DNA of 64,000 nt from Borrelia puertoricensis (GTDB taxonomy: Bacteria > Spirochaetota > Spirochaetia > Borreliales > Borreliaceae), in contig NZ_CP075379.1 in assembly GCF_023035875.1 (NCBI RefSeq), positions 682,001 through 746,000 on the forward strand, in the 5' to 3' direction. The first letter of the stretch is position 1; each line of letters begins with the position of its first letter. Below, in pieces: positions 37,774 through 49,203 of the stretch. The notes below the pieces were generated by a model, which was given only the letters and a program-made list of their open reading frames with translations, had not been told where the DNA came from and searched no databases. Both the position numbers and the translations under genes were made by a program.

Positions 37774-39354
37774 ATGCAAGACATATTAGTTTTAGATAAA
37801 GTTACTAAGCGATATGGTGATTTTATTGCTAATGATAATATTTGTATAAGATTTAAAAAGGGAGAAATACATGCAATTCTTGGTGAAAATGGTGCTGGCA
37901 AAACCACTTTAATGAAAACTATTTATGGAATTCACAAGCCCGATAGCGGGCAGATTTTTTTAAGAGGAAATGAACTAAAATTTAAAGATTCAAGCGAATC
38001 TATTCGAAGTGGTATTGGGATGGTTTTTCAACATTTTATGTTAATTCCAAAATTTACGGCTGTACAAAATATTATTTTAGGATATGAAGATTCAAAATTT
38101 GGATTTATTAATTATGATCATGCAAAGAGGAGGATACTTAAACTTTCTGAAAGATATGGTTTAAAAATAGATACTGATAAGCCAATTGAGGATTTAAGTG
38201 TTGGGATGGGACAAAAAGTAGAAATACTCAAAGTTCTCTATAGAAATGCAGATATTATTATTTTTGATGAACCTACAGCGGTACTTACGCCTAATGAGAT
38301 TGATGAATTTATGAATGTTTTAAAAATATTGGCTGTAGAGGAGCATACTGTAATACTTATTACACATAAAATAAAAGAAATAAAGTCTGTGGCACAAAGA
38401 TGTACAATTATGCGTCTTGGGAAAGTAGTTGGGACTTTTGATATTACTAAGACTGATGAGGGAATGCTTACTAAATTAATGATAGGCAAAGAAACTTCTC
38501 TTGATATTTCTAAGAGACGGATTGTTAATCACACAAATGTTCTTGAGATTAAGGATTTAAGTGTTAAAGATGAGCGGGGTGTTTTTAAAGTTAAGAATAT
38601 TAGTTTAAATCTTAGAGAAGGTGAAATTTTTGGGATAGCTGGAGTTGAAGGTAGTGGTCAAGAAGAATTAGTTGAAGCAATTCTTGGGGTTAGAGATATC
38701 TTTAGCGGAGATATAGTTAAGAGAGTTGATGGCAAATTTGAATCAATCAAGGGTCTTAGTGTTAAACAAATAATAGATAGGAAAATAGGCCATATTCCAT
38801 CTGATAGACAAAAGCATGGTCTTATTTTAGACTTTAATATTTTGCAAAATATTGGAATTAAAAGTTTTGATGATGTGAATTATTTAAAAATGAAGAGTAG
38901 TGGTATATGTAATGGTAAATTAAAGGTTAATTTTTTAAATACTGTTAAAAAACAGTTTGTTAATTTTAATTTAACTCTTCTTAAGGAAATAAGCGAACAA
39001 CTTGCAGCTTCATTTGATATTATACCAAGAGATATTTTGAGCAAAGTTAAAAATCTATCTGGAGGTAATCAACAAAAGGTCGTTGTTGCACGTGAAATTA
39101 ATTTGAAACCTGAGGTTCTCTTGGCAGTTCAACCTACAAGGGGACTTGATGTGGGTGCTATTGAAAATATTTATAAAAAATTTTTAGAGCAAAGAGATGA
39201 GGGTATGACAGTTCTTCTTGTGTCTCTTGAACTTGATGAGCTTGTGAGTGTTTGTGATAGAATAGCTGTAATGTACAATGGTGGAATTGTAGGTATTTTA
39301 GAGCATAATTTTGATTCTGTTGTTATTGGAAAAATGATGATGGGTATAGTTTAA
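37774..39354 (+). CDS. BMP-type nucleoside ABC transporter ATPase
   Basis: A 526-residue double ABC ATPase of the sugar/BMP class. The first domain has a normal Walker A GENGAGKTT, signature LSVGMGQK and Walker B IIIFDEPT. The second has GVEGSGQEE instead of Walker A, the usual degenerate form in this class, and an intact LSGGNQQKVVVARE. I start at the ATG at 37774, where the alignment begins; the frame opens earlier with a TTG. It is followed directly by two permeases of the same operon. Basic membrane proteins (BmpA-D) are the probable binding partners; purine nucleosides are the likely substrate in Borrelia. Confidence 0.88.
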   Translation: MQDILVLDKVTKRYGDFIANDNICIRFKKGEIHAILGENGAGKTTLMKTIYGIHKPDSGQIFLRGNELKFKDSSESIRSGIGMVFQHFMLIPKFTAVQNIILGYEDSKFGFINYDHAKRRILKLSERYGLKIDTDKPIEDLSVGMGQKVEILKVLYRNADIIIFDEPTAVLTPNEIDEFMNVLKILAVEEHTVILITHKIKEIKSVAQRCTIMRLGKVVGTFDITKTDEGMLTKLMIGKETSLDISKRRIVNHTNVLEIKDLSVKDERGVFKVKNISLNLREGEIFGIAGVEGSGQEELVEAILGVRDIFSGDIVKRVDGKFESIKGLSVKQIIDRKIGHIPSDRQKHGLILDFNILQNIGIKSFDDVNYLKMKSSGICNGKLKVNFLNTVKKQFVNFNLTLLKEISEQLAASFDIIPRDILSKVKNLSGGNQQKVVVAREINLKPEVLLAVQPTRGLDVGAIENIYKKFLEQRDEGMTVLLVSLELDELVSVCDRIAVMYNGGIVGILEHNFDSVVIGKMMMGIV

Positions 39355-40506
39355 ATGAAAGTTGATAATTATAAATATAAAGAGACAATTGCAGTTTTTT
39401 TAAATTCATCGATATTTATTAATTTTTTTGCATTTTTTTTAGGGATTTTAATTCTTGGGTTAATAGTATTAATTCTTGGGTATTCTCCTTTGAGAATGTA
39501 CTATATAATGATAGAGGTTGTATTTTCTTCTCCTAAACATTTTGCGTATATTGTAAGCTATGCCACGCCATTGATTTTTACAGGCCTTTCGATTGGCATC
39601 GCTTTAAGAGTGGGACTTTTTAATATTGGTGTTGAGAGTCAATTTATGCTTGGTTCGATTTCAGCTTTAATAGCTGGAATTTTTTTGGATTTCCCCCCTG
39701 TATTACACGTAATTTGCATTTTCCTTTTTGCATCTTTAGCGTCAGGAATTTTAAGTGTTTTCATTGGATATTTAAAGATTAAATTTAACATAAATGAAGT
39801 AATTTCAGGGATAATGTTTAATTGGATTTTATTTCATTTGAATAATATAATCATAGATTTGCCCACTATTAAAAAGGATAATAGTGATTTATCTAAGTCT
39901 ATTCGAGAAAGCGCTTTTATTGATTTTTTTGGTTCTTGGAAACTTTCATCTGAGGGACTTGCTTATAGAGCAAAAAATCCATTTATTAATGATTTATTAA
40001 AGGCCCCTCTTAATTTTGGGATAATTGTTGGGATTATTATTGCTATTTTAATGTGGGTTTTATTGAATAAGACGATGCTTGGGTTTAAGATAAGCTCTGT
40101 TGGACGTAATATTGTCGCTTCTTATCGTGTTGGAATTGATATTAAAAAGATTTTGATGTTTACTATGTTTATTGCAGGTGCACTTGCGGGACTTGCAGGT
40201 GCTATACAGGTTATGGGTGTTAATAAGGCAATATTTAAGCTTACTTATATGGAAGGAACAGGTCTTAATGGTATAGCTGTTGCTTTGATAGGAAATAATT
40301 CTCCAATAGGAATAATATTTTCAAGTATTTTATTCTCAATTTTGTTTTATGGTAGTAGCAGAGTGCAAAGTTTAATGGGGTTGTCATCTTCAATAGTGTC
40401 TTTGATGATAGGGATAGTGGTGATTATGATTTCTGCTAGTCATTTCTTAAATAAGATGTTTTTGAGGAGTATAAAAAGTGTCAAACGCACTAATATTTCT
40501 AATTAG
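39355..40506 (+). CDS. Nucleoside ABC transporter permease 1
   Basis: A 383-residue permease with about ten hydrophobic helices and the BMP-family motif VGLFNIGVESQFMLG. It starts directly after the ATPase stop codon and its end overlaps the second permease by 29 bases. It forms half of the nucleoside import channel. The family comparison to YufP/NupP-type permeases is clear, while the exact substrate is inferred. Confidence 0.88.
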   Translation: MKVDNYKYKETIAVFLNSSIFINFFAFFLGILILGLIVLILGYSPLRMYYIMIEVVFSSPKHFAYIVSYATPLIFTGLSIGIALRVGLFNIGVESQFMLGSISALIAGIFLDFPPVLHVICIFLFASLASGILSVFIGYLKIKFNINEVISGIMFNWILFHLNNIIIDLPTIKKDNSDLSKSIRESAFIDFFGSWKLSSEGLAYRAKNPFINDLLKAPLNFGIIVGIIIAILMWVLLNKTMLGFKISSVGRNIVASYRVGIDIKKILMFTMFIAGALAGLAGAIQVMGVNKAIFKLTYMEGTGLNGIAVALIGNNSPIGIIFSSILFSILFYGSSRVQSLMGLSSSIVSLMIGIVVIMISASHFLNKMFLRSIKSVKRTNISN

Positions 40507-41404
40507 TGAAACGCTCATAAATTCTCAGACCTTAATTTTGGCTGGTCTTGGAGGACTTATAAGTGAGAGATGTGGAATAATCAATATTGGTCTTGAGGGC
40601 ACAATGGCTCTTGGGGCATTTGTTGGTGCTACAGTTGCATATTGTTATGGTAGTCCGTTATTTGCAATTATTGCGGGGGGGCTTTCAGGACTTGTTCTTT
40701 CAATTCTTCATGCTATTTTTACTGTTTTTCTTAAATCAGATCAGATAATAACTGGGATTGCTATTAATTTTTTAGGACCATCTGTAGCGATGTTGTTTGG
40801 AACTTTTATTTTTGGTTCTGCTTCAACTCCCCCAATAGATATTAAGCTGCCCATACTTTTTGACGGAGTTTTGGATAAAAAGTCTCTTGTATTTCAGATT
40901 TTTGGTAAGAGATATTCACTCTATATTGCAATAACATGTGTTGTGCTTTTTCATGTTATGTTTAAATATACTAAAATTGGACTTAGGATTAAAGCTAGTG
41001 GTGAGGAACCAGAAGTTTTAGAATCTCTTGGAGTTAATGTATTTATGATTAGGTTTTTTTGTGTCCTGCTAAGTGGCTTATTTGCGGGAATTGCTGGAGC
41101 AGTTCTCTCTACTGTGATTGCTTCAAGTTATATGCAAGGAATTATTGGTGGGCAAGGTTTTATTGCCATCGTTATGGTGATTTTTGGGAATTGGCAACCT
41201 TTTGGAATTTTGATGGGTAGCTTTTTGTTTTCTTTTATAAGAACTTTAGTTGTTATGATGTCTCAAGTTTCTTTTTTGTCTTTCATAGTTCCTCTTAAAA
41301 TATTAATCATTTTACCTTATGTTGTAGTGATTTTGAGTCTTTTGTTTTTTTCAAAAAGGAATTATGCCCCTAAAGCTTTAGGTTTACCTTATAAAAAAGA
41401 TTGA
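40478..41404 (+). CDS. Nucleoside ABC transporter permease 2
   Basis: A 308-residue permease with about eight helices and the motif CGIINIGLEGTMALGAF, matching YufQ/NupQ-type permeases. It starts with GTG at 40478, with GAGGAG a short distance upstream inside the first permease gene, so translation is coupled. It is the last gene of the three-gene transporter operon; the binding lipoprotein must be encoded elsewhere. Confidence 0.88.
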   Translation: MSNALIFLISETLINSQTLILAGLGGLISERCGIINIGLEGTMALGAFVGATVAYCYGSPLFAIIAGGLSGLVLSILHAIFTVFLKSDQIITGIAINFLGPSVAMLFGTFIFGSASTPPIDIKLPILFDGVLDKKSLVFQIFGKRYSLYIAITCVVLFHVMFKYTKIGLRIKASGEEPEVLESLGVNVFMIRFFCVLLSGLFAGIAGAVLSTVIASSYMQGIIGGQGFIAIVMVIFGNWQPFGILMGSFLFSFIRTLVVMMSQVSFLSFIVPLKILIILPYVVVILSLLFFSKRNYAPKALGLPYKKD

Positions 41405-41555
41405 TTTTTATGTTTATTTCTTTTAATATACAGGTGGAATTATTTAGGGTTTATTTGAGAATTATATTTTTTGATATAAAGTTATGAAAAGTATCTACTT
41501 AATTCTTATGTTTGTTAAATTAATTAAGTGAGTGATTAATTTACGAGGTAGGTTT

Positions 41556-43781
41556 ATGTTAAAAATTAAGCACAGGTTTATTGGTTTTTTATTTTTATGT
41601 TTGTTGATAACTGTATTGTTTTTTTCTTTAATTTTTAAGTTTATGTTGGGTAGTTATTTAGAACGTTATTATAAACAACTTACAAGAGCTCAAGTAAGAC
41701 GAGCTGCTTTTGCTGTGCAGGCTTTGTTAGATACATTTTATATCATAATTGATGGTGCAAGTTCTAATTTAGCTCTTGAGACTATGAGTGAATATTCGTT
41801 TATTAAGAATGGTGGTCATATTTTTTCAGAGGTTGAATTAGACAGATTTAGGGAAAATTCTAAAATAGTTCTTGATGCTGTAAAGGGTAATAGAAAATAT
41901 CGAAATCGGGTATATGAGATATTGTTCAATTTAAAACTTGATACTTTTTATGAAGAATTTGCATTTCTTGATTTGGAAGGTAAAATAATTGTTTCTACAA
42001 GACATGCCAATAATATAGATTTTGGTCAGTCTGAGTCAAATACTGAGTATTTTAAAAAATCTGTAGAAGAATATAAAAAAAGTGAATTAAATTTTATTGG
42101 TTGGTATCCTGGTCTTACTGAAGGGATAGCAGGAGAGGTTGCTATTCGATCTCACTATAAAGATAAAAAAACTTCTGCCATAGTTGTTCCTGTATATTCA
42201 GCAGAAGATAAAGTGTTTCTTGGTTATTTGGTAGGTTATTTACTTGACGATGTGATAAGAGATAAGTTAGATAGATCTAGATTTGGTTTTTATAACAGAG
42301 GAAATTTATTTTATTTAGACCCATATAATAATCTTGTTAATCCTTTAATGGAATATAATGAGAGCTCTAAAGTTAGTGCTAAATTTATTAGTGTTTTAAA
42401 GGATGTATTGTCCAAAGCCCCTATGAAACCTATTGTACCAGGCCAGATACCAATTTATCAGATTGAAAGAGCGTATTTTCCTGAGATGAAGTTGTATAAT
42501 TATTATGCCATATTGCCTATTAGCAGTGAGCTTGGAGATAATAGTGGAATTCTTGTTGCCAGAATTCCTTATGAAGATATTTATGGGGTTATTTACAGTT
42601 TGGCTTTTAAATTTATTGTATGTGCTATTTTAGGCATTATTATATTGGTTGTTATTCTCTCAGTGATGTTAGAGTCAATTATTAGCTTTAGATTAAATTT
42701 GGTTAGAAATTTGGTAAAGGAAATAGTCCAAGGAAATTTAGATAAAGATTATGTTATTAATGATAATTATTCTGATGAGCTTGGTTCATTGGGCTTACAA
42801 ATTGTTAAAATGAGAGATGCTATTTCGGATGCTATTGCAAGTGTTCTTAAAAACATTAGTTATGTTAATAAGGCAAGTGTTGAAGTTGCTGATTCAAGTC
42901 AAAATTTAAGTTCTAGTGCGTTGCAGCAAGCTTCAACACTTGAAGAGATGTCAGCTAATATTGAACAGATATCATCTGGAGTTGAGATGAGTGTGAATAA
43001 TTCCCGAGAAACAGAGCAAATTGCCTTAATTACTAATGAGAATGCTCAAATAGGGGGTAAGGCTGTTGAAGAATCTGTTGTGGCTATGCAGTCTATTGTT
43101 GAGAAAGTCAGTGTTATTGAAGAGATAGCTAGAAAAACTAATTTGCTTGCTTTAAATGCGGCTATTGAGGCTGCAAGAGCTGGTGATGAAGGCAAGGGTT
43201 TTGCTGTTGTAGCAAGTGAAATTAGAAAACTTGCTGATCTTAGCAAAGAGTCTGCACTTGAAATTGGTGAATTAGTTGAAGAGAATTCTAGATTGGCAAC
43301 GGAAGCTGGGTTGATATTTAAGGATATGTTACCTGAAATAGAAAAGACTACCAATCTTGTGAAGAAGATTTTTGAGGGAAGCTATAAGCAGAATGATCAA
43401 ATTATACAGTTTAAAGAAGCTCTTGATCAGGTTGGAGAAGTAGTTCAAGCTTCAGCATCAAGCAGTGAAGAGCTTTCAAGTATGGCTGATAGGATGCTTG
43501 AAAAGGCTAAAGAGCTTAGACAAGTGATATCTTTTTTCAAAGTTAAAGATTTTGAGGTTGATGCTTGTGATAAACTTAATGCTGGTGATGATGTTTTGAT
43601 GACTGAAAATCTTACTTCTTTGAATATGGAGAGTAAGTCATCTTTAGGAGATAGTCAAGATGATATACATGGTGATTCAAAGGTAAGTTATGAGTCTGTT
43701 AATAAGAGGGTAGATCCTACGAAAGCCATTGATGTTGTTGATAAAGATTTGGATTTTGATGAGGACTTTTCAGATTTTTAG
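41556..43781 (+). CDS. mcp4: Methyl-accepting chemotaxis protein Mcp4
   Basis: A 741-residue chemoreceptor. Transmembrane helix 1 (about 8-33) is followed by a large extracytoplasmic double-Cache-like sensor to about residue 345, a second helix, a HAMP linker and the cytoplasmic signalling domain. The hairpin tip [21 protein letters not shown] is the site that contacts CheA and CheW. A charged tail of about 70 residues follows. I start at the ATG at 41556 because GAGGTAGG lies just upstream; a GTG 8 codons earlier is less supported. It is followed by a second receptor gene, probably in one transcript. Confidence 0.92.
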   Translation: MLKIKHRFIGFLFLCLLITVLFFSLIFKFMLGSYLERYYKQLTRAQVRRAAFAVQALLDTFYIIIDGASSNLALETMSEYSFIKNGGHIFSEVELDRFRENSKIVLDAVKGNRKYRNRVYEILFNLKLDTFYEEFAFLDLEGKIIVSTRHANNIDFGQSESNTEYFKKSVEEYKKSELNFIGWYPGLTEGIAGEVAIRSHYKDKKTSAIVVPVYSAEDKVFLGYLVGYLLDDVIRDKLDRSRFGFYNRGNLFYLDPYNNLVNPLMEYNESSKVSAKFISVLKDVLSKAPMKPIVPGQIPIYQIERAYFPEMKLYNYYAILPISSELGDNSGILVARIPYEDIYGVIYSLAFKFIVCAILGIIILVVILSVMLESIISFRLNLVRNLVKEIVQGNLDKDYVINDNYSDELGSLGLQIVKMRDAISDAIASVLKNISYVNKASVEVADSSQNLSSSALQQASTLEEMSANIEQISSGVEMSVNNSRETEQIALITNENAQIGGKAVEESVVAMQSIVEKVSVIEEIARKTNLLALNAAIEAARAGDEGKGFAVVASEIRKLADLSKESALEIGELVEENSRLATEAGLIFKDMLPEIEKTTNLVKKIFEGSYKQNDQIIQFKEALDQVGEVVQASASSSEELSSMADRMLEKAKELRQVISFFKVKDFEVDACDKLNAGDDVLMTENLTSLNMESKSSLGDSQDDIHGDSKVSYESVNKRVDPTKAIDVVDKDLDFDEDFSDF

Positions 43782-43810
43782 AATTTATTTTTGTAAGAGG
43801 TAGTTAGCGT

Positions 43811-45718
43811 ATGAAACTGAAGCTGAAAGTTAGGATATTACTTATTGTTAGTATTCTTATAGCAATCTTTATTTCTATATTGTTTTTCGTATTTGGTGTT
43901 TTGATTAATTCTAATTTAGTAGCTCAGCAGTTAGATCTTATGCAAAATCTTATTAGAAATGTCAAAAATTCTTTAACCATTTATCTTTCTTCAATGGAAG
44001 AGAGGGTGAAAATTAATTCAATGTATTTAGACTCTTCATCTGTATTTGAATCCATTGCTAGAAGTAAGCCTAAGAGAATAGAAGCTATTTTAGATCAAAT
44101 TGAGATCTTGGTTAAAACAGGCAGAGGTAATAACCTTATGATAACCAATAGAAAAGGTGAAATAATATTTACTACTGCTGTCAAAGATAATAGTGATTAT
44201 GGCATTTCTGTTGCAGATAAAGAATACTTTCTTAAGTTAAGGGGCACTAGTTCTATTTATAACTCTTCTGTGCTTTTGGCAGATTCTGGGTCTGTTGAAG
44301 AAGTTTTGATGAGGGATATTTCTAAGATTAGGAATCAATCAGGACAAATTCCTTATTTGTTAATAGGTGTTCCTTTAAGAGATCATGATACTGGTGATGT
44401 TTTTGGTTATTTTATGATCTTTTATGCTATCGATTATCTTTATAATTCATTTAAAGGTATTAGTTTTGGAGCATTGGGTAGCGGTCGTGTTATGGTATTT
44501 GACCAAACGGGATCATTTCTCATTCACCATACTTGGTTGCCTGGGGATAACTTAGTTGATGTTAATTCTTATTATAGTAGTGTCGTTAAGAGTATTTCTG
44601 AGGATTTAATTCAGAAAAATCAAGAAATTAGCTTTAGGACTTATGTTGACCCTCATGGGCAAAAATTTGTTGGGTTTGCTCAGAGAGTAACATGTAATTT
44701 GTCTAATTTTTCGTTTATGGTATATCTCAGAGCTAATGTTAATGATTTTTATTATATGACTAGACTTACTACTTTTATTTTGGGAATAAGTTTTGTAGTG
44801 ACTTTAGTTATTCTTGGATTAGTTACTATTTATCTTGTAGGTAAACTCAGTGCTGTTTTAAATGGAATTTTGAGTTATTCTGGGAGACTTGCTTCTGGAG
44901 ATTTTACTGTTTCAAGTTATTCTTTAGAATGGGAAACGTTAGAACTTCATGGGTTATATGAAGATTTGGAGCGTTTAAGGTCTAATTTTTCATCTGTTGT
45001 CAGAGGAGTTATTGAAAACCTTGATTACCTTTATGAAAATGCAATTCAGATAGCAAATGCGAGTCAAAATTTAAGTTCTGGAGCAGTTGAACAAGCGTCT
45101 ACATTAGAAGAAATGACAGCAAATATTGAGCAGATATCTCAAGGTGTTACTGAGAATACCGATAATGCTTCTACTACTGAGAGTATTGCTGTTAACACTA
45201 ATGAGAAGACCAGGGAGGGACATGAATCTGTTACTAAAGCCATTGAGGCGATGGAGGTTATTACAGATAAAATAGGTGTTATTGATGAGATAACAAGGCA
45301 AACTAATTTGCTTGCTCTAAATGCTTCTATTGAAGCTGCTAGAGTAGGGGATAAGGGTAAGGGATTTGAAGTTGTTGCTGCTGAGGTTAGAAAGCTTGCT
45401 GATCAAAGCAAGGAGTCTGCTAGAGAAATTATTGATATTGCAAATAAAAGTTTTACTGTTGCAAGTAAAGCAGGTAATAATTTTGAGCAGATTGTTCCTG
45501 GAATGGAAAAAACGGCTGGACTTGTTAAGAATATTACTCGTGAAAGTTATAACCAAAGTAATCAAATTGAACAATTTAAGAATGCAATAGAACAAGTTAG
45601 TCAATTGGTTCAAACAACAGCATCAAGTAGTGAGGAACTCTCAGCAATGTCTGAGAGAATGTTAGATAGCGTTAAACATTTGAAGGAATCAGTAGATTAC
45701 TTTAAGATTGATAAGTAA
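43811..45718 (+). CDS. mcp5: Methyl-accepting chemotaxis protein Mcp5
   Basis: A 635-residue chemoreceptor with the same layout as its neighbour: helix 1 (10-33), an extracytoplasmic Cache-like sensor of about 290 residues, helix 2, HAMP and signalling domain with [21 protein letters not shown] at the tip. The signalling part is closely similar to Mcp4 while the sensor parts differ, so the pair probably arose by duplication with new ligand specificity. The AAGAGG site precedes the ATG. The gene ends in a 34-base palindrome that serves as terminator. Confidence 0.93.
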   Translation: MKLKLKVRILLIVSILIAIFISILFFVFGVLINSNLVAQQLDLMQNLIRNVKNSLTIYLSSMEERVKINSMYLDSSSVFESIARSKPKRIEAILDQIEILVKTGRGNNLMITNRKGEIIFTTAVKDNSDYGISVADKEYFLKLRGTSSIYNSSVLLADSGSVEEVLMRDISKIRNQSGQIPYLLIGVPLRDHDTGDVFGYFMIFYAIDYLYNSFKGISFGALGSGRVMVFDQTGSFLIHHTWLPGDNLVDVNSYYSSVVKSISEDLIQKNQEISFRTYVDPHGQKFVGFAQRVTCNLSNFSFMVYLRANVNDFYYMTRLTTFILGISFVVTLVILGLVTIYLVGKLSAVLNGILSYSGRLASGDFTVSSYSLEWETLELHGLYEDLERLRSNFSSVVRGVIENLDYLYENAIQIANASQNLSSGAVEQASTLEEMTANIEQISQGVTENTDNASTTESIAVNTNEKTREGHESVTKAIEAMEVITDKIGVIDEITRQTNLLALNASIEAARVGDKGKGFEVVAAEVRKLADQSKESAREIIDIANKSFTVASKAGNNFEQIVPGMEKTAGLVKNITRESYNQSNQIEQFKNAIEQVSQLVQTTASSSEELSAMSERMLDSVKHLKESVDYFKIDK

Positions 45719-45751
45719 TTTATAGGGATAATTTAAATTATCCCTATAAAT
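45718..45751. terminator. Perfect 34-base palindrome terminator between mcp5 and mnmA
   Basis: Positions 45718-45734 and 45735-45751 are exact reverse complements. In RNA this gives a stem of about 15 bp with a four-base TTAA loop, starting at the mcp5 stop codon and lying 19 bases before the end of the convergent mnmA. It would terminate both genes. Confidence 0.85.
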
Positions 45752-45769
45752 AATGATTTTAAAAATATA

Positions 45770-46834
45770 TTATATTAGTGTTTTAAGGATTTTAGCTCCT
45801 CCTAAGCATTCGTCTTCTTGATAAAATATGCAAAATTGTCCCGGTGAAATTCCATAATCTTTTTCTTCTAGATCAACTTTTATAATATCATTTTTTAATA
45901 TTTCTATTTTGCATTTTATTTTTTTCTCTCCATGTCTTATTTTGGCACTTAAGTCACTATTGTTTAATGGCTTTTTTATCCAGTTTGTTTTGTGAACTAA
46001 AAATTGTTGCTTTCCTTGTTTTAGGTAATTTGTACTATTTGAGATGTAAATGATGTTATTTTGAATATCCTTTTCTGTGACAAACCATGGGCCATGGCTG
46101 AGTTTGATACCTTTTCTTTGTCCAATTGTAAAGAACCAATATCCATTATGTGTTCCAAGTATTTTGCCTGTTTCTTGTTCGATGATATTACCTTTAAGTT
46201 CTCCTAAATGATATTTTATAAATTCATTATATTTGATTTTGCCAAGAAAACAGATTCCCTGACTGTCTTTTCTGTTTTTATTGGGCAAATCTATTGTTTG
46301 TGCTATTTGTCTTATTTCAGTTTTAAATAGGTTTCCTAATGGGAAATGAAGTTTTGATATTTGTTCTCTAGAGAGGTGAGACAGAAAATAGCTTTGATCT
46401 TTTATTTTATCTTTGGCTTGTTTAAGTATGTAGTGATCATTTTTGTTTTCTATTTTAGCATAGTGTCCTGTGACAATTAAATCATAATGTTCGTTTATCT
46501 TATCAAAGAATGCACCAAATTTTATTCTTTGATTACAAAATATATCTGGACTTGGGGTATTACCAATTTTTAATTCTTCGATAGCATAAGTTACTACTCT
46601 CTTGTAATACTCGTCTTGTAAGCTGATGATTTCATATGGTACGTTAAATTTTTTACACACAGCCTCTACATAATTGATATCTTCTTTCCAAGGGCATTCT
46701 CCTATGTAGAAAAGTTCGTCTTCAAGCCAAATTTTTAGATAATAACACTTTATATTTTTATATCCTTTTTGTATCATTGTGTAAAGAGCCACAGAGCTGT
46801 CTACTCCACCGGATAGAAGTACTGCTATTTGCAT
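45770..46834 (-). CDS. mnmA: tRNA-specific 2-thiouridylase MnmA
   Basis: A 354-residue enzyme that places the 2-thio group on the wobble uridine of tRNAs for Lys, Glu and Gln. The ATP-binding PP-loop is LSGGVDSS at residues 7-14, and the two catalytic cysteines are Cys100 (in [11 protein letters not shown]) and Cys195 (in SQGICFLG). Length matches the family. AAAGGAG precedes the ATG at 46834. The gene is transcribed alone, divergent from the mevalonate operon. Confidence 0.96.
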   Translation of the reverse strand: MQIAVLLSGGVDSSVALYTMIQKGYKNIKCYYLKIWLEDELFYIGECPWKEDINYVEAVCKKFNVPYEIISLQDEYYKRVVTYAIEELKIGNTPSPDIFCNQRIKFGAFFDKINEHYDLIVTGHYAKIENKNDHYILKQAKDKIKDQSYFLSHLSREQISKLHFPLGNLFKTEIRQIAQTIDLPNKNRKDSQGICFLGKIKYNEFIKYHLGELKGNIIEQETGKILGTHNGYWFFTIGQRKGIKLSHGPWFVTEKDIQNNIIYISNSTNYLKQGKQQFLVHKTNWIKKPLNNSDLSAKIRHGEKKIKCKIEILKNDIIKVDLEEKDYGISPGQFCIFYQEDECLGGAKILKTLI

Positions 46835-46862
46835 AATTTGTTTCTCCTTTCATCATAGCATA

Positions 46863-46892
46863 TTGAACTTTGATGTTTTTATGATCTATAGT
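46863..46892 (+). promoter_or_regulatory. Possible promoter for the mevalonate operon
   Basis: TTGAAC (46863-46868) and TATAGT (46887-46892) are 18 bases apart, about 40 bases before the first gene. It is a reasonable sigma-70 match in the divergent gap between mnmA and the HMG-CoA synthase gene. Confidence 0.45.
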
Positions 46893-46931
46893 ATATTACT
46901 TGGTAATTATTTTTTTAATCGGGGGTAATTG

Positions 46932-48155
46932 ATGAAAGTGGGTATTAGTGATATTAGAGTTTTTTTGCCTTTAAATTGTTTAAACTTACATGTTCTTTTA
47001 AACAATTCTTTATATAATTCTGATGAAAATTTTTTTAAGAAATTTAATAGAGCAATTGATGCAACCCTTCAGAAAGCGTTTAGATTTACAAGTCCTAATG
47101 AAGACAGTGTTACAATGGCAAGCTCCGCTGTTAAGCTAATTTTTGATAATAATAATCTTGATTTAGATAAAATGAGAGTATTTTTAGGTGGCACTGAGAC
47201 GGGTGTAGATTATTCAAAGTCAATTTCATCTTATGTCTATGGAGCTTTGAAGTTAGCTGGTATTAATTTATCAAATAATTTCTTAACTTTTCAGGTTCAA
47301 CATGCATGTGCAGCTTCTGTACTGTCTTTGCACAGTACTGCAAGTATTTTAAGTCATTCAGATAAATCTGAATATGGAATAGTATTTTCTAGTGATATTG
47401 CACATTATAGTAATCTTACTACAGCAGAGATTACTCAAGGGGCTGGAGCAACAGCAGTCCTTATTGAGCAAAATCCAAAAGTTTTATCTATTAATTTGTC
47501 TGAGTTTGGGGTTTATACTGATGATGTTGATGATTTTTTTAGACCATTTGGCAGTCTTGAGGCTAAGGTAAAGGGACGTTATTCTATTGAATGTTATAAT
47601 AAGGCAAATGAAGAGGCTTTAGCAAATTTTGCATATAAGAAAAATATGAGTATTAAGGATTTATTTTCTAAATATAGGTTTATTTTACATGTACCTTTTG
47701 CACAAATGCCTATAGACTCAATGCATTATGTTTTAAAGAAATATTATAGTGAAGATGAATTTGAGAGGAATGCTTATTTAGAATCAATAGACTTTTATGA
47801 TTCTGTTGAGGCTTCTAAGGAGGTAGGAAATTTATATACAGGATCAATATTTTTATCTTTAATGTCTTATTTGAAGCGAGTATTTGCAAAAAAGGATATT
47901 AGTGGTGAGAGAATACTTTTTTGTTCTTATGGATCTGGTAATATTATGGTTATTTATGAGCTTACAGTTGAAGAGAATGCTCATCGTGTTGTTAGGACTT
48001 GGGATATTGATAAAATGTTTTCAGTGAGACATGATGCAAATTTTGATGAGTATAGAGATTTTTTTGAAAATAGGATCGTTCCAGGTGAATCCCAAGGGTT
48101 TTATTTAAAGGAAATTAGAGAAGATGGATACCGGGTTTATGGGTATCGAACCTAA
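46932..48155 (+). CDS. mvaS: Hydroxymethylglutaryl-CoA synthase
   Basis: This 407-residue enzyme joins acetyl-CoA and acetoacetyl-CoA to make HMG-CoA, the first committed substrate of the mevalonate route. The nucleophile is Cys126 in QHACAAS; the general base is Glu89 in GGTETGVD, and the histidine lies in [10 protein letters not shown] start at the ATG at 46932, since the TTG before it is too near the GGGGG site. Its 3' end overlaps the isomerase gene by 32 bases. It opens a six-gene isoprenoid cluster. Confidence 0.95.
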   Translation: MKVGISDIRVFLPLNCLNLHVLLNNSLYNSDENFFKKFNRAIDATLQKAFRFTSPNEDSVTMASSAVKLIFDNNNLDLDKMRVFLGGTETGVDYSKSISSYVYGALKLAGINLSNNFLTFQVQHACAASVLSLHSTASILSHSDKSEYGIVFSSDIAHYSNLTTAEITQGAGATAVLIEQNPKVLSINLSEFGVYTDDVDDFFRPFGSLEAKVKGRYSIECYNKANEEALANFAYKKNMSIKDLFSKYRFILHVPFAQMPIDSMHYVLKKYYSEDEFERNAYLESIDFYDSVEASKEVGNLYTGSIFLSLMSYLKRVFAKKDISGERILFCSYGSGNIMVIYELTVEENAHRVVRTWDIDKMFSVRHDANFDEYRDFFENRIVPGESQGFYLKEIREDGYRVYGYRT

Positions 48156-49203
48156 TATATTAAATAATAAAAAACGACAAATTGAAATTTGTTTAAATAA
48201 AGAGGATGTTAATAAAAGTGATAATCTTTTAAATTTTGTTAATTTAAAGCATGATGCACTTAGTGAGCTTGATTTTTGTGAGATAAATACAAGAGAGAGT
48301 ATATTTGGTTATGATATTGCCATGCCTATTTTTATCTCATCAATGACAGGAGGCGTTAAAGAGGGTAATAATCTGAATAAGTCTCTTGTTAAGATTGCAA
48401 ATGATTTAAGAATTCCAATGAGTTTGGGATCCTTTAAGCTTGTATTTAAATATCCTGAATATATTAAAGATTTTTCTTTAAGGAAGTATGCTCATAATAT
48501 TCCTTTATTTTCAAATATTGGTGCTACTCAGTTAAGAGAATTTGGGATTTTTGAAATAGTTGAAATGAATAAGAGATTTGAGGTTGATGCCATAATTGTA
48601 CATTTGAATTCAGGTCAAGAATTAATGAATTTAAGAGGCGAGAGAAATTTTAGAGGAATTAAAGACTCAATTGCTAGCCTTTGCTCTGTATCAAATATTC
48701 CAGTTATTGTTAAAGAGACTGGCTTTGGGATTTCTCCCGATTCTGTTATCAGTTTGCTAGATCTTGGAGTTTCTTATGTTGATCTTGCTGGTAGTGGTGG
48801 AACTAATTGGGTTTTGGTTGAAGGAATTAAAGAAGAAAATTTGGATGTTGCGTCTTGTTTTGCTAACTGGGGCATATCGTCGGTTTTAACATTACTTAGT
48901 ATTAAGGATTTTTTTAAAGATAGAGTTTTTGCATCAGGAGGATATGAGACTGGAATGGATATTGCCAAGGGCATTGCGCTTGGGGCTAAATTGGTAGGTA
49001 TTGCAGCATCTATTCTAAGGGCTTTTTATTCGGGAGGGGAGAGTGCTTTATATAACCTTTTAAAAGGTTATGAATATGTTTTAAAGATGTCTATGCTTTT
49101 AAGTAATAGTAAGGATTTGGCACAGTTTAGGTTAAATAAATATTTTTTAAGTTATCCGTTGCCGTTTAATGTTAAGAGCTTTAAAGATTTTTATGAGACT
49201 TAG
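48124..49203 (+). CDS. fni: Isopentenyl-diphosphate isomerase, type 2
   Basis: A 359-residue FMN-dependent enzyme that interconverts isopentenyl and dimethylallyl diphosphate. Motifs include RKxxxI near the N-terminus ([10 protein letters not shown]), SSMTGG for flavin binding, [11 protein letters not shown] and the C-terminal [14 protein letters not shown]. Two ATG codons, 48124 and 48139, are both inside the upstream gene; the first has a GAGAAG site. The type 2 enzyme is unrelated to the type 1 enzyme of enteric bacteria and is found with mevalonate pathways. Confidence 0.94.
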   Translation: MDTGFMGIEPNILNNKKRQIEICLNKEDVNKSDNLLNFVNLKHDALSELDFCEINTRESIFGYDIAMPIFISSMTGGVKEGNNLNKSLVKIANDLRIPMSLGSFKLVFKYPEYIKDFSLRKYAHNIPLFSNIGATQLREFGIFEIVEMNKRFEVDAIIVHLNSGQELMNLRGERNFRGIKDSIASLCSVSNIPVIVKETGFGISPDSVISLLDLGVSYVDLAGSGGTNWVLVEGIKEENLDVASCFANWGISSVLTLLSIKDFFKDRVFASGGYETGMDIAKGIALGAKLVGIAASILRAFYSGGESALYNLLKGYEYVLKMSMLLSNSKDLAQFRLNKYFLSYPLPFNVKSFKDFYET

